Source: Caulobacter sp. FWC2
GTDB taxonomy: Bacteria; Pseudomonadota; Alphaproteobacteria; Caulobacterales; Caulobacteraceae
Direction of reading: 5' to 3'
Length of the DNA stretch: 64,000 bases
NCBI RefSeq assembly: GCF_002742625.1
Contig: NZ_PEBF01000001.1
Location: 3,844,001 to 3,908,000, forward strand
This document shows, piece after piece, positions 1 to 10,793 of the stretch; the stretch's first letter is position 1, and the number at the start of each line of letters is the position of its first letter. The position numbers and the translations under genes were made by a program. The notes below the pieces were generated by a model that saw nothing but the letters and a program-made list of their open reading frames with translations, was not told the DNA's origin and ran no database searches.

Positions 1-1298
1 GGGCGGAACAGCTGGGTGACGCCCTCCTCGGCCAGACCTTCCAGCGCCTTCTTCAGGTGCTTGGCCTTCAGCGGATCCTTGACCCGCACGCGGCGCAGGA
101 TTTCCGGGGCGAAGTTGGGCAGGCCGGCGAAACGCATCGTCCCGGTCTCGGACAGGCTGTCGCCCACCCGCAGGACGCCGTGGTTGGGAATGCCGATCAC
201 GTCGCCGGCGAAGGCGTCCTCGGCCAGTTCGCGGTCGGACGCGAAGAACATGATCGGCGCGTTGACGCTCATGGCCTTGCCGGTGTTCTGGGCCTTCAGC
301 TTCATGCCGCGCGTGAAGCGGCCGCTGGTCAGGCGCAGGAAGGCGATGCGGTCGCGGTGGTTGGGGTCCATGTTCGCCTGGACCTTGAAGACGAAGCCCG
401 ACACCTCCGCGTCGCCCGGCGCGACATGGGTGTCGACACCGCCCTTATTGACCTTGGCCGGGTGCGGCGGCGGGGCATAGGCGCCGATGCCCGCCAGGAG
501 TTCGTTGACGCCGAAGTGGCGCAGGGCCGAGCCGAAGAACACCGGCGTCATGTGGCCCTCCAGGAAGCTCTGGACGTCGAACGGCTTGGCGGCCTCGGAC
601 ACCAGCATGGCGCCCTCCTCGACCTCGGCCAGCTCCTCGGGGTCGAGGTACTGCACCACCGCGTTCGACTTCAGGGCCACCGGGTCGGGATGCCCCTCCT
701 CGTCGGTCGAGCTCTTCTTGGCGTAGGGGATGAACTTCTGGCCGCGCAGGTCCAGCATGCCCTTGAAGCGACCGCCCGAGCCGGCCGGCCAGTACAGCGG
801 CGCGGGGTCCAGGGCCAGCTTGGACGAGACCTCGTCGAGCAGCTCGAACGGGTCCTGGGCCTCGCGGTCCATCTTGTTGATGAAGGTGATGATCGGAATG
901 TCGCGCAGGCGGCACACCTCGAACAGCTTCAAGGTCTGGGGCTCGATGCCCTTGGCGGCGTCCAGCACCATGATCGCCGCGTCGGCGGCCGTCAGGGTGC
1001 GATAGGTGTCTTCCGAGAAGTCTTCGTGGCCCGGGGTGTCCAGCAGGTTGAACATCAGGCCGTCGTGGTCGAACGTCATGACCGAGGCCGAGACCGAGAT
1101 GCCGCGCTCGCGCTCGATCTTCATCCAGTCCGACTGGGTGCGGCGGGTCTGGCCGCGCGCCCGCACGGCGCCGGCGGCCCGGATCGCCCCGCCGGCCAGC
1201 AGCAGGTTTTCCGTCAGGGTCGTCTTGCCGGCGTCGGGGTGGCTGATGATGGCGAAGGTGCGCCGACGGGCGGCTTCAGCGGCGGGGGAAGAGCTCAT
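1..1298 (-). CDS. prfC: Peptide chain release factor 3 (partial, C-terminus cut by window edge)
   Basis: Translational GTPase that removes RF1/RF2 from the ribosome after termination. The minus-strand reading from 1298 starts MSSSPAAEAARRRTFAIISH and carries the GTPase motifs in order: a P-loop (HPDAGKTTL), the switch II motif DTPGHEDF and the guanine-specificity motif NKMD. A switch I region with ERERGIS, typical of RF3, follows the P-loop. About 432 codons are present; E. coli RF3 is 529 residues, so roughly 95 C-terminal residues lie outside the window. The start is the first in-frame ATG before the P-loop. LepA (37368-39176) is a related GTPase but lacks the RF3-specific sequence seen here. 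Confidence 0.95.
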   Translation of the reverse strand, partial: MSSSPAAEAARRRTFAIISHPDAGKTTLTENLLLAGGAIRAAGAVRARGQTRRTQSDWMKIERERGISVSASVMTFDHDGLMFNLLDTPGHEDFSEDTYRTLTAADAAIMVLDAAKGIEPQTLKLFEVCRLRDIPIITFINKMDREAQDPFELLDEVSSKLALDPAPLYWPAGSGGRFKGMLDLRGQKFIPYAKKSSTDEEGHPDPVALKSNAVVQYLDPEELAEVEEGAMLVSEAAKPFDVQSFLEGHMTPVFFGSALRHFGVNELLAGIGAYAPPPHPAKVNKGGVDTHVAPGDAEVSGFVFKVQANMDPNHRDRIAFLRLTSGRFTRGMKLKAQNTGKAMSVNAPIMFFASDRELAEDAFAGDVIGIPNHGVLRVGDSLSETGTMRFAGLPNFAPEILRRVRVKDPLKAKHLKKALEGLAEEGVTQLFR

Positions 1299-1359
1299 GC
1301 GCGGGGACTAGCCCCATCAGCCCTTTTTGTCACCTTCCCTCGCCGCTTGGCCTCGTAGA

Positions 1360-3750
<2,391 letters not shown>

Positions 3751-3980
3751 CGTCAACCTGCACTGGAGAGTTTCAGCGCGGGGTAGCGGCAGGTCTTGTC
3801 GAGCCGGCGACGGTGAGACGTCGGTTTGATGAAGCCTCGTACACCCCCGTTCTTCCGAAAGCCGCAATTCGCCTTGAAATGCGTCAAAATGCCCCTATTC
3901 GAAGAATGGGTTTGGAGTCATGCTTCTCCCATTCCGCACCGACGGCGTCAGATCGTCGGACGAATGGAGGAAATTGAAAG

Positions 3981-4118
3981 ATGGCCCTGCTCGAGCATCA
4001 TCGCGCCCCTACCCGGCAGCACCCCGCCGGCAGCGCGCTTTGCTTCGGTGTCACCATCGCCGGACTGGTCGTCCTGGCGATGACGCTGAGCTGGCTCTTC
4101 AAGCTGGTCTCATTCTAG
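3981..4118 (+). CDS. Small single-span membrane protein (45 aa), hypothetical
   Basis: A short frame of 45 codons beginning MALLEHHRAPTRQHPAGSAL and ending WLFKLVSF. Residues about 20-41 form one hydrophobic helix (FGVTIAGLVVLAMTLSWLF). The start is supported by a strong Shine-Dalgarno sequence, GGAGG at 3966-3970, 10 bases upstream. The N-terminal part is basic and His-rich, which suggests a cytoplasmic N-terminus. It ends 3 bases before the convergent gene at 4122. No family was recognised. The coding call rests on the ribosome site, the clean membrane segment and the lack of a competing gene. Confidence 0.55.
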   Translation: MALLEHHRAPTRQHPAGSALCFGVTIAGLVVLAMTLSWLFKLVSF

Positions 4119-4121
4119 GCC

Positions 4122-4490
4122 CTAGGCGGCCAGGCGCCGCCAGACCTGGCGATCGGCTTCGAGATTGGTGAGCGCGCCGGAGTTCTGGCGCTGCAGCAGC
4201 GCGGCCATCACCTCTATGCCCAATTGCGCATAGCGCACCTGAACGTCTTCCTTGCGGCAGCCCCGGCCCGGCGCGATGAACAGAGCCGCATTGACCTCCG
4301 GCGCCTTGGCCACGATCAGGGCCGCCAGGCGCTCGGCCCTTTCGCGATCCTTCTGGTGCAACAGAGGCTCTTGCGCGAACAGCTCCTTGCCCAGCTCGCC
4401 GACATAGTTGAGCGACAGCGCGGCGAAACGGTCGCGCGTCATCGGCGGCGAGAGATCGGCCGCGTCAAAGCTCAAGATGACGTCGTTCAT
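4122..4490 (-). CDS. Hypothetical protein (122 aa)
   Basis: A 122-residue soluble protein starting MNDVILSFDAADL. A further ATG lies four codons upstream (4502), but 4490 gives the more natural N-terminus. It looks largely helical, with a charged central region (HQKDRERAERLAALIVAKAP), a single Cys in GRGCRKEDVQVRYAQLGIEV, and no signal peptide or membrane segment. I do not recognise a family. It is flanked by the small membrane ORF (convergent) and by the DUF1491 gene on the same strand about 157 bases upstream. Function unknown. Confidence 0.6.
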   Translation of the reverse strand: MNDVILSFDAADLSPPMTRDRFAALSLNYVGELGKELFAQEPLLHQKDRERAERLAALIVAKAPEVNAALFIAPGRGCRKEDVQVRYAQLGIEVMAALLQRQNSGALTNLEADRQVWRRLAA

Positions 4491-4568
4491 GAGAAAAAGC
4501 ATGGCGATACTGGCTGCTGAACTCTGGGGAAGGGGTTCGAAAGCTGCAGCAGCATGCCCAAAATGAGC

Positions 4569-4591
4569 TTTAGGTCAGGTTTAGGATCAGG
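4569..4591. repeat. Short tandem repeat in an intergenic gap
   Basis: Two adjacent near-copies, TTTAGGTCAGG then TTTAGGATCAGG, in the gap between 4491 and 4647. The rest of that gap shows no coding or clear regulatory signal. The repeat could be chance or a regulator site for the leftward gene at 4490. Confidence 0.3.
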
Positions 4592-4647
4592 GTTAACGGC
4601 TGCCTGGATTCGAGTTCTCCCCAATCCCTCCACCGATATTGAAGGCT

Positions 4648-4977
4648 CTAGGCCTCGACGGGTTCGGTCAGGAAGTGACGGCCGTCGCGGTCCTCGATCT
4701 CGACCACCCAGACGTCCGGATCGATGCGGGCGGCGCGCTCTGTATAGGCGTCGAGGTCGGGTTCGAACTCGGAGCGGACCGGCTGCATCCAGAAGCGCTC
4801 GCCGTCGCCACGGGTGGCTTCGCTATAGAGGCGCGCGGTTCCGGCCCGGCGGTCGACGATCTTGACCAGCACCGCCCCGGCTCGCGCATCGCCCTTGCGG
4901 GCGACCATGGCGAAGGCCCCGCCCAGCTCTGCCCGACGGATCAATGCGCCAACCCAGATATCCGTCGAAAGAAGCAT
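4648..4977 (-). CDS. DUF1491 family protein
   Basis: A 109-residue soluble protein starting MLLSTDIWVGALIRRAELGG and containing GAVLVKIVDRRAGTARLYSE and DPDVWVVEIEDRDGRHFL. This is the pattern of the DUF1491 family, small alphaproteobacterial proteins of unknown role. The frame is open to 5229, but the upstream extension overlaps the divergent gene at 5099 and has no family character, so the ATG at 4977 is chosen. It is divergently transcribed from the gene at 5099 across about 120 bases. Confidence 0.75.
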   Translation of the reverse strand: MLLSTDIWVGALIRRAELGGAFAMVARKGDARAGAVLVKIVDRRAGTARLYSEATRGDGERFWMQPVRSEFEPDLDAYTERAARIDPDVWVVEIEDRDGRHFLTEPVEA

Positions 4978-5098
4978 CGCTAACCGAACCGCAACCCGCG
5001 GGGCGTATGGCTGCCCCTTCAAGTTCGAAGCATACGAGCAAATGACGCCCCTCCGCTCGCCTAAATAGGCGAGTGGGACTTTCAGGAGTTGAAGCGCG

Positions 5099-6022
5099 AT
5101 GGCCGCCGAAACCGGCTTCCACTTTCGGCTATCGCGCTTCGGCACGCACAGGAAAGCTCGCTGGGCGCGATGGATCGGGGTGTTGATCGGGTTGGCGACC
5201 TTCGCCGTCCCGACGGCGCTGTACGCCAACGCCGCCGACCAGCTCTACGAACGTACGCTGATGACGGCGGCCGACGGCCGCTGCCGGCTGTTCTCGCCCA
5301 CCGTCTCGGTCGCGCTCGACGCCTCGCGGGCCCAGGCGCGCGGTGCCACGTTGCGCTCGGGCGCCAGCGAGCTGCAGGTCGCCGCCCTGGAGCAACGGGC
5401 CCGCGCCAAGGCGGCTGGCACGGGCTGCGATTCCAAGGACCTGGCCCTGGCCGCCGCGCGGGTGAAGAAGGCCTTCGAAGGCTACTCCCAGATGCTGGCC
5501 ATGACCTATCCGGGCGACGTCGCGTCCTGGAAGGCCGAGCGCTCGGTGTCGGCGACCATTCCGGTCTGGCGGCTATCGCAGCCGGCGAGCTTCGGCAGCG
5601 ACCGGCTGATATTCGGCCTGGTCGGACGCGCCCTGGCCGTGACGACGGTGGCGACCTTCGACAACGGCCAACGCCCCTATGCGGCGCGACTCATCGTGCG
5701 GGACACGAGACGGACCCTCGGGCCCTATATCGCCTCCAACGCGGGCCGGAACCTGGCCGCCAAGGTCGCGCCGCGCAACGCCAACCTGGTGTTCGTCGCC
5801 CAGACTCGCGATGAAGCCCCCCTCACCCTGCTGCCGACCGGCGCCAAGACGGGCCTGGCCTTCCGCTTCCCGCCGGCGGTGATCGGCGCCATGTCCCAGC
5901 TGGATCCGCGCGAGGCCGTGACGGTGGAGTTCGTGTTCCAGGGCGGGGGTCGCGACGAGGTCACCCGCAAAGCCTATATCGAGGTGGGGGATTTCGCGGC
6001 GGGTTTCGCGTTCCTGCGCTGA
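5099..6022 (+). CDS. Hypothetical membrane-anchored/exported protein (307 aa)
   Basis: Starts MAAETGFHFRLSRFGTHRKA, followed by a membrane or uncleaved signal segment (residues about 24-45, WIGVLIGLATFAVPTALYAN). The remaining roughly 260 residues are probably periplasmic. They include an Ala/Arg-rich helical stretch, then a mixed alpha/beta half ending YIEVGDFAAGFAFLR. Two Cys (CRLFSP and GCDSK) could pair. A Shine-Dalgarno AGGAG lies just upstream of the ATG. No family was recognised. It is divergent from DUF1491 and converges on divJ, with stop codons abutting at 6022/6023. Confidence 0.65.
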   Translation: MAAETGFHFRLSRFGTHRKARWARWIGVLIGLATFAVPTALYANAADQLYERTLMTAADGRCRLFSPTVSVALDASRAQARGATLRSGASELQVAALEQRARAKAAGTGCDSKDLALAAARVKKAFEGYSQMLAMTYPGDVASWKAERSVSATIPVWRLSQPASFGSDRLIFGLVGRALAVTTVATFDNGQRPYAARLIVRDTRRTLGPYIASNAGRNLAAKVAPRNANLVFVAQTRDEAPLTLLPTGAKTGLAFRFPPAVIGAMSQLDPREAVTVEFVFQGGGRDEVTRKAYIEVGDFAAGFAFLR

Positions 6023-7858
6023 TCAGCGCGGCGCGAAGGCGATCACATTGTCGCCCAGGGCGGTCGGCGCGGGCTTGGGCTCGCCCTCGACCGGCGCCTC
6101 GGCCTGCGGCGCCGGCTCGGTCAGCGTCTCCAGCGTCACCGACTTCAGCGGGGCCAGCAGCACCGGCAGGCGCACCGACACGCTGGTGCCCGCGCCCAGG
6201 CGGCTTTCGATCGTCATCTCGCCGCCATGCAGCTTGGCGAAGGCGCGCACGAGGGACAGGCCCAGGCCCGTGCCCTTGGCGCGCTGTTCGACGCCGCCGG
6301 CCTGCTCGTAGGGACGGCCCAGGCGCTCAAGGTCTTCGGGGCTGATACCGACGCCGGTGTCGGCGACGATGATCTCCAGCACGCCGTCATAGCCGTGGGC
6401 CGTGACCGTCACCTGTCCGCCGCGCGGCGTGAACTTCAGGGCGTTGGAAACCAGGTTCAGCACGATCTGCTTCAAGGCGCGGCGGTCGGCGTCGACCTCC
6501 AGCTCGCCCGGCGGCAGCACGCCGCGCAACTGGACGCCGGCGCCGTCGGCCTGGACGCGCAGCAGGCGCATGGCCGCCTGCACCGCCTCGCGGGCGTCAA
6601 ACACGCCGCGCTGAAGCTCGAAACGCTCTGCCTCGATCTTCGACATGTCCAGCACATCGTTGATCAGGTCCAGCAGGTGGCCGCCGCTTTCGTGGATCAG
6701 CTCGGCATATTCGGCGTAGCGCTCGCTCAGCGAGCCGAACATGCGGGCGCGCATGATGTCCGAAAAGCCCATGATGGCGTTCAGCGGCGTGCGCAGCTCA
6801 TGGGACATGTTGGCCAGGAACCGGGCGCGGCCGGCCGCCAGGGCCTCGGCGTCGGTGCGCGCCTGGTCTAGGGCGGCCTCGCGGTTGCGCTCGACGGTGA
6901 CGTCGCGCAGGACGCCGACCAACTGGTTCGGTGCTATGCGGACCAGATCCAGGGCCACGATGCGCTCGACGCCCAGGGCGGGATTGAAGGTCAGGCTGGC
7001 CACGCCCTCGCGATGGGCGGCGGCGATGGCGGCGGTCAGGCGCTGGCGGTCGCCCGGGGCGGCCGCGCCGGTCAGGCCGCGATTGACGAGGTCGACGGTG
7101 GTGACGCCGCGCGGCGGCGCGCCGCGCACGGCGGTCACCTGGCCTTGGCCCCGGATGGCGATCGCCAGATGCGGCAGGCCGTCGAGCAGGCTCTCGAGCC
7201 CGATGATCTCGGAGGCGTAGCGATCATCGCGAGCCCCCTGGCGGCGCCGGCCGATCAAGAGGCCGGCAGCCAGGCCAAGGCCCGTGGTGACCAGGGCGAG
7301 AAAGCCCAGCACGAAGGCCAGCGGTCCGGTCGGGGCCGGCGGGGCCAGGCCGGAAAGCTGGGTCAGGGCGGCCACGCAGCCGCCGATCAGGGCCAGGGCC
7401 GCGCCCTCGGCCAGTCGCTTGGGCTGGTCCAGGGTCGAGGCCGCCGCGACGGGGGCCAGGCACCATGCGGCCATGGCGCCCGAGACGCCGCCCGTCAGCA
7501 CCGCCGCGATCGAACCGCCCACGGCCCACAGGACCAGCAGCACCGACTGGGTGCGCTCGTCGTCGCGTGAGAAAATCAACGCCGCCAAGGCCGGGACCGC
7601 GCCCGCGCCCAGGGCGGCCCAGACAGGCCAGCCGCCGGTGCTGTTGGCGAACAGCGCTGCGGCGGCGGCCAGACAGATAGCCGCCAGCCAGCCCAGACGC
7701 CACGCATGCGCGGGGTCGAACCCCGCCGGGGGGGCGGGGCGTCGGATCGGGTCTGGAAGCGTTTCGAATTCCAAGGGCCGGTCGACTTGCAAGCGCGGCG
7801 GGGAGGCGCCGTCTTCAAACCTTAACGCGAGGGAGCCCTTCCCTCCAAGGCCACACAA
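6023..7858 (-). CDS. divJ: DivJ-type membrane histidine kinase (cell-cycle kinase for DivK/PleD)
   Basis: A 611-codon frame. The N-terminal part has about six hydrophobic segments (residues about 54-202), then a PAS-like linker. A HisKA domain follows with phospho-acceptor His about residue 353 in SHELRTPLNAIMGFSDIM, then a HATPase domain with NLVSNALKFTP (N box), DTGVGIS (G1) and GTGLGLSLV (G2). The acceptor-helix signature and the six-span N-terminus match Caulobacter DivJ, which phosphorylates DivK and PleD in stalked cells. Length (611 against about 597) and His position agree roughly. The start is uncertain: no in-frame ATG precedes the membrane region, the frame opens with TTG at 7858 after an in-frame TGA, and other TTG codons lie 22 and 28 codons in. 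A second kinase is divergently transcribed next door. Confidence 0.85.
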   Translation of the reverse strand: MCGLGGKGSLALRFEDGASPPRLQVDRPLEFETLPDPIRRPAPPAGFDPAHAWRLGWLAAICLAAAAALFANSTGGWPVWAALGAGAVPALAALIFSRDDERTQSVLLVLWAVGGSIAAVLTGGVSGAMAAWCLAPVAAASTLDQPKRLAEGAALALIGGCVAALTQLSGLAPPAPTGPLAFVLGFLALVTTGLGLAAGLLIGRRRQGARDDRYASEIIGLESLLDGLPHLAIAIRGQGQVTAVRGAPPRGVTTVDLVNRGLTGAAAPGDRQRLTAAIAAAHREGVASLTFNPALGVERIVALDLVRIAPNQLVGVLRDVTVERNREAALDQARTDAEALAAGRARFLANMSHELRTPLNAIMGFSDIMRARMFGSLSERYAEYAELIHESGGHLLDLINDVLDMSKIEAERFELQRGVFDAREAVQAAMRLLRVQADGAGVQLRGVLPPGELEVDADRRALKQIVLNLVSNALKFTPRGGQVTVTAHGYDGVLEIIVADTGVGISPEDLERLGRPYEQAGGVEQRAKGTGLGLSLVRAFAKLHGGEMTIESRLGAGTSVSVRLPVLLAPLKSVTLETLTEPAPQAEAPVEGEPKPAPTALGDNVIAFAPR

Positions 7859-7862
7859 TCAT
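7815..7862 (-). other. Possible 15-codon upstream ORF overlapping the divJ start
   Basis: The best ribosome site here, GAGGAAAG at 7871-7878, is followed 8 bases on by an ATG at 7862 that is out of frame with divJ. It opens a 15-codon peptide (MIVWPWREGLPRVKV) ending in TGA at 7815-7817. The divJ frame itself begins with TTG at 7858. The short frame may be a regulatory leader, an accident, or the true divJ start if one indel is present in this sequence. Confidence 0.3.
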
Positions 7863-7971
7863 TGAGCGACCTTTCCTCGTGGAAGCGCTGTGGATGGAAA
7901 CGGAATCGTAAGCGCGAGTCGGCATCCTCCCGATCTCAAGTTGTAACGGACAGAAGGTCCGGGAGCCCGCC

Positions 7972-8766
7972 ATGCCAGAACCGGCGTCCCTGGACGCACT
8001 GTCCGACCGCGCTTTCGCGGACCCCGCTCCGGCCGACCGCCGGGCGGTCGCGAACGAGCGCCGACGGCTGGCGCTCGACGATCGCAAGCGCTCGTTCCTG
8101 CGCATGGTCAGCCACGAGCTGCGCACCCCGCTGAACGCCGTGATCGGCTTCTCGGAGATCCTGTCGCACGAGCTCTACGGACCGCTCGGCAACCCGCAAT
8201 ACAAGGAATATGCGGGGATCGTGCACGAGAGCGGCATGAAGCTCCTGAAGCTGGTCAACCAGATCGTCGAGATCGCCCGCCTTGAGGGGCATGTGACCGA
8301 TATCGAGATGACGCCCGAGCCGCTGGACGAGGCGCTAGACGACGTCATCGACGGCCTGAAGGCCGACATCGCCCGTCGGGACGTCATCGTTCACGTGGTC
8401 AATCAGGGCGCCCTGCCCAGCGCTGTCGCTGACAGTCGCGGCCTGCGGACCATGCTCTCCAATCTCCTGCAGAACGCTGTCACGCACTCGCCTGCTGGGG
8501 GAGTCGTGCATGTCGCCGCCGCCAGGATCGGCGGCGAGATCGAGATCACCATCCGCGACCAGGGCCCCGGCGTGGAGAGTTCCGAACTGCCGCGCCTGCT
8601 GCAGCCGTTCGAACAGGGCGGTTCGGCACTGACCCGGACCCAGGAAGGCGTGGGCCTGGGCCTGCCGATCGTCGACCTGCTGTCGCGAGCCATGGGCGGG
8701 CAGCTGAGGCTGTCCTCCAGCCTGGGCGCGGGCTTCCTGGCGCGGCTGATCCTACCCGCCGCGTAG
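7972..8766 (+). CDS. Soluble histidine kinase of the PleC/DivJ family
   Basis: A 264-residue kinase with no membrane segment or sensor domain. A short acidic N-terminus leads directly to HisKA, with phospho-acceptor His48 in VSHELRTPLNAVIGFSEIL. The HATPase domain has NLLQNAVTHSP (N box), DQGPGV (G1) and GVGLGLPIV (G2). The dimerisation-helix sequence belongs to the class that recognises DivK-like regulators. The start at 7972 has GGGAG nine bases upstream. It is divergent from divJ across about 110 bases. A kinase without its own sensor probably takes signals through protein contact or acts mainly as a phosphatase; this is inference. Confidence 0.85.
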   Translation: MPEPASLDALSDRAFADPAPADRRAVANERRRLALDDRKRSFLRMVSHELRTPLNAVIGFSEILSHELYGPLGNPQYKEYAGIVHESGMKLLKLVNQIVEIARLEGHVTDIEMTPEPLDEALDDVIDGLKADIARRDVIVHVVNQGALPSAVADSRGLRTMLSNLLQNAVTHSPAGGVVHVAAARIGGEIEITIRDQGPGVESSELPRLLQPFEQGGSALTRTQEGVGLGLPIVDLLSRAMGGQLRLSSSLGAGFLARLILPAA

Positions 8767-8809
8767 GCCCAAGCTTGCCTTGGACCGGCGCGCCCCCTAA
8801 GTGGCCGCC

Positions 8810-9250
8810 ATGACCAGTCCGATCGACACCGCCCTCAACGACCTCGCAGACGAGTTCGAGCTCCTCGGCGACTGGGAAGAGCGCTATCGCTACGTGATCG
8901 AACTGGGCAAGGAGCTCCAGCCGCTGACCGATGCCGAGCGCTCGGAAGACAACAAGGTGCGCGGCTGCGCCAGCCAGGTCTGGCTGGTCACCCAGCCTCA
9001 AGCCGATGGGACCCTGGCGTTCAAGGGCGACAGCGACGCTCACATCGTCAGCGGCCTGGTCGCCATCATGCTGCGCCTCTATTCCGGCCGCACGCCCGCC
9101 GACATCGCCGCCTTCGACGCCAAGGGCGCGATGGACAAGCTTGGTTTGTCCGAGGCCCTGTCCTCGCAACGCTCCAACGGCCTGAAGTCGATGGTCGCCC
9201 GCATCCAGCACGACGCCCAGAGCGCGCTTGGAAAGCTCGCCCTTGGCTAG
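8810..9250 (+). CDS. sufE: Cysteine desulfuration protein SufE
   Basis: Sulfur acceptor that takes persulfide from a cysteine desulfurase (SufS) for Fe-S cluster assembly. The 146 residues begin MTSPIDTALNDLADEFELL. Cys53 in VRGCASQVWL matches the conserved persulfide-carrying Cys (Cys51 in E. coli). The downstream motif VSGLVAIMLRLYSGRTPADI is typical. A GTG three codons upstream (8801) is an alternative start. The stop overlaps the start of the next gene, so sufE and trhO are probably co-translated. The rest of the suf operon is not in this window. Confidence 0.92.
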   Translation: MTSPIDTALNDLADEFELLGDWEERYRYVIELGKELQPLTDAERSEDNKVRGCASQVWLVTQPQADGTLAFKGDSDAHIVSGLVAIMLRLYSGRTPADIAAFDAKGAMDKLGLSEALSSQRSNGLKSMVARIQHDAQSALGKLALG

Positions 9251-10193
9251 TTTCCGCGTCGCCGCGCTGTATCGCTTCACGCGGTTCGACGATCCGGCGG
9301 CTATTCAGGGCCCGCTGGCGGCGCTGTGCTGCGGCCTCGGCGTCAAGGGCACCCTGCTTCTGGCCCGCGAAGGGATCAACGGCACCATCGCCGGCGAGGA
9401 CGCCGCGGTCGAGGCGGTGCTCACCCACATCCGCGCCCTGCCCGGCTGCGCCGATCTGACGCCCAAGACCGCCTGGGCCGAGCGCATGCCGTTCCACCGG
9501 ATGAAGGTCCGCCTGAAGAAAGAGATCGTCACCCTGGGCGAGCCGGACCTGGATCCGACCGACGCCGGCACCTATGTCGATCCCCGCGACTGGAACGCCC
9601 TGATCGCCGATCCCGATGTCGTGGTGATCGACACCCGCAACGACTACGAGGTCGCGGTCGGCCAGTTCGCGCGCGCGGTCGATCCCAAGACGGCCAGCTT
9701 CTCGGAATTCCCGGCCTGGTTCCGCGACTTTCGCCAGACCCTCGAGGCCGAACGCGGTCCGGACGCCGCGCCGCTGAAGGTGGCCATGTACTGCACCGGC
9801 GGCATACGCTGTGAGAAGTCGACCGCCTTCCTGAAGGCCGAAGGGATCGAGAACGTCTTTCACCTGAAGGGCGGCATCCTCGACTATCTGGAGCAGGTGC
9901 CCGAACCCGAGAGCCTGTGGCGCGGCGAGTGCTTCGTGTTCGACGAGCGGGTCGCGGTCGGCCATGGCCTGTCGCAAGGGACCCATGTCCTGTGCCGGGG
10001 CTGCCGCATGCCGGTCAGCCCAGAGGCCCAGGCCTCGCCACTTTATGTCGAGGGCGTCGCCTGCCCCGCCTGCCACGACCAGCGTAGCGACGACCAGAAG
10101 GCTCGCGCCGCCGAACGCCACCGGCAGGCCCAGCACTGCGAGGCCCTGGGCATCGATCACGTCGGCGCGACATTTCCTTCACGGTCAAGCTGA
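9243..10193 (+). CDS. trhO: tRNA uridine-34 hydroxylase (rhodanese-like, YceA/TrhO)
   Basis: Oxygen-dependent hydroxylation of wobble U34 to ho5U in tRNA. The N-terminal domain begins MASFRVAALYRFTRFDD and is followed by a rhodanese domain (DPDVVVIDTRNDYEV) with the catalytic Cys loop CTGGIRCEKS (Cys about 184). The C-terminal tail has Cys pairs (LCRGC, CPACHD) that could bind metal. The 316-residue length is normal for the family. The start is taken as TTG at 9243 because family members begin just before FRVAALYRF; TTG at 9228 is an alternative. Either way it starts inside sufE. Confidence 0.88.
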   Translation: MASFRVAALYRFTRFDDPAAIQGPLAALCCGLGVKGTLLLAREGINGTIAGEDAAVEAVLTHIRALPGCADLTPKTAWAERMPFHRMKVRLKKEIVTLGEPDLDPTDAGTYVDPRDWNALIADPDVVVIDTRNDYEVAVGQFARAVDPKTASFSEFPAWFRDFRQTLEAERGPDAAPLKVAMYCTGGIRCEKSTAFLKAEGIENVFHLKGGILDYLEQVPEPESLWRGECFVFDERVAVGHGLSQGTHVLCRGCRMPVSPEAQASPLYVEGVACPACHDQRSDDQKARAAERHRQAQHCEALGIDHVGATFPSRSS

Positions 10194-10254
10194 ACGCTTC
10201 GCCACCGCCCCGCGTTGACCCGGCTCCCCTTCCTTCCCAACGAGGAGCCGCCCC

Positions 10255-10707
10255 ATGGCCCATACCAACGAAGACCACATCAAGCTCGTCAACGGCCTGG
10301 TCGAAACCACCATCGACAGCGCCGACGGCTATGCCGAAGCCGCCAAGGACGCCGACGCCTCGCGCTACAAGGACCTGTTCGAGCGCCGCGCCCAGGAACG
10401 CCGCACGGTCGCCTCAGAACTGCAGGACGAGGTTCGCCGCCTGGGCGGTGAGCCCAAGGACGACGGCACCATCCTGGCCGCCGCCCACCGCGTGTTCCTG
10501 AACCTGAAAGACTCGATCACCAAGGGCGACGAAGCCGTCGTCAACGAGGTCGAGGCCGGCGAGGACCACATCAAGGCCAAGTACGAAAAGGCTCTGCAGG
10601 ACACCGACGTCGACGCCCAGACCCGCGCGGTGATCGACAAGGCCTGGACCTCTGTGAAGTCCGGCCACGACCAGATGCGCGACCTCAAGCTCTCGCTGAA
10701 GCACTAG
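10255..10707 (+). CDS. PA2169/DUF2383 family four-helix-bundle protein
   Basis: A 150-residue helical, acidic protein without signal or membrane segments. The pattern [39 protein letters not shown] and [19 protein letters not shown] matches the DUF2383 (PA2169-type) ferritin-like four-helix bundle family of unknown function. These are often stress- or stationary-phase-associated. A good intrinsic terminator follows at 10729-10757, so it is probably a monocistronic unit. Confidence 0.82.
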   Translation: MAHTNEDHIKLVNGLVETTIDSADGYAEAAKDADASRYKDLFERRAQERRTVASELQDEVRRLGGEPKDDGTILAAAHRVFLNLKDSITKGDEAVVNEVEAGEDHIKAKYEKALQDTDVDAQTRAVIDKAWTSVKSGHDQMRDLKLSLKH

Positions 10708-10728
10708 GCTTCAGCGCTGAAAACACCG

Positions 10729-10757
10729 AAGGGCGGGATCGAAAGGTCCCGCCCTTT
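10729..10757 (+). terminator. Intrinsic terminator after the DUF2383 gene
   Basis: A perfect 10-bp stem, AAGGGCGGGA at 10729-10738 pairing with TCCCGCCCTT at 10747-10756, with an 8-base loop and a short T run. Confidence 0.8.
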
Positions 10758-10793
10758 GCATGCGGATTTGCCTCCGCGCCCGACCGAACGCAT

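Noticed and set aside
4554..4865. 103-codon plus-strand frame spanning the TTTAGG repeat
   Set aside because: Mostly antisense to the DUF1491 gene with Arg/Gly low-complexity text.
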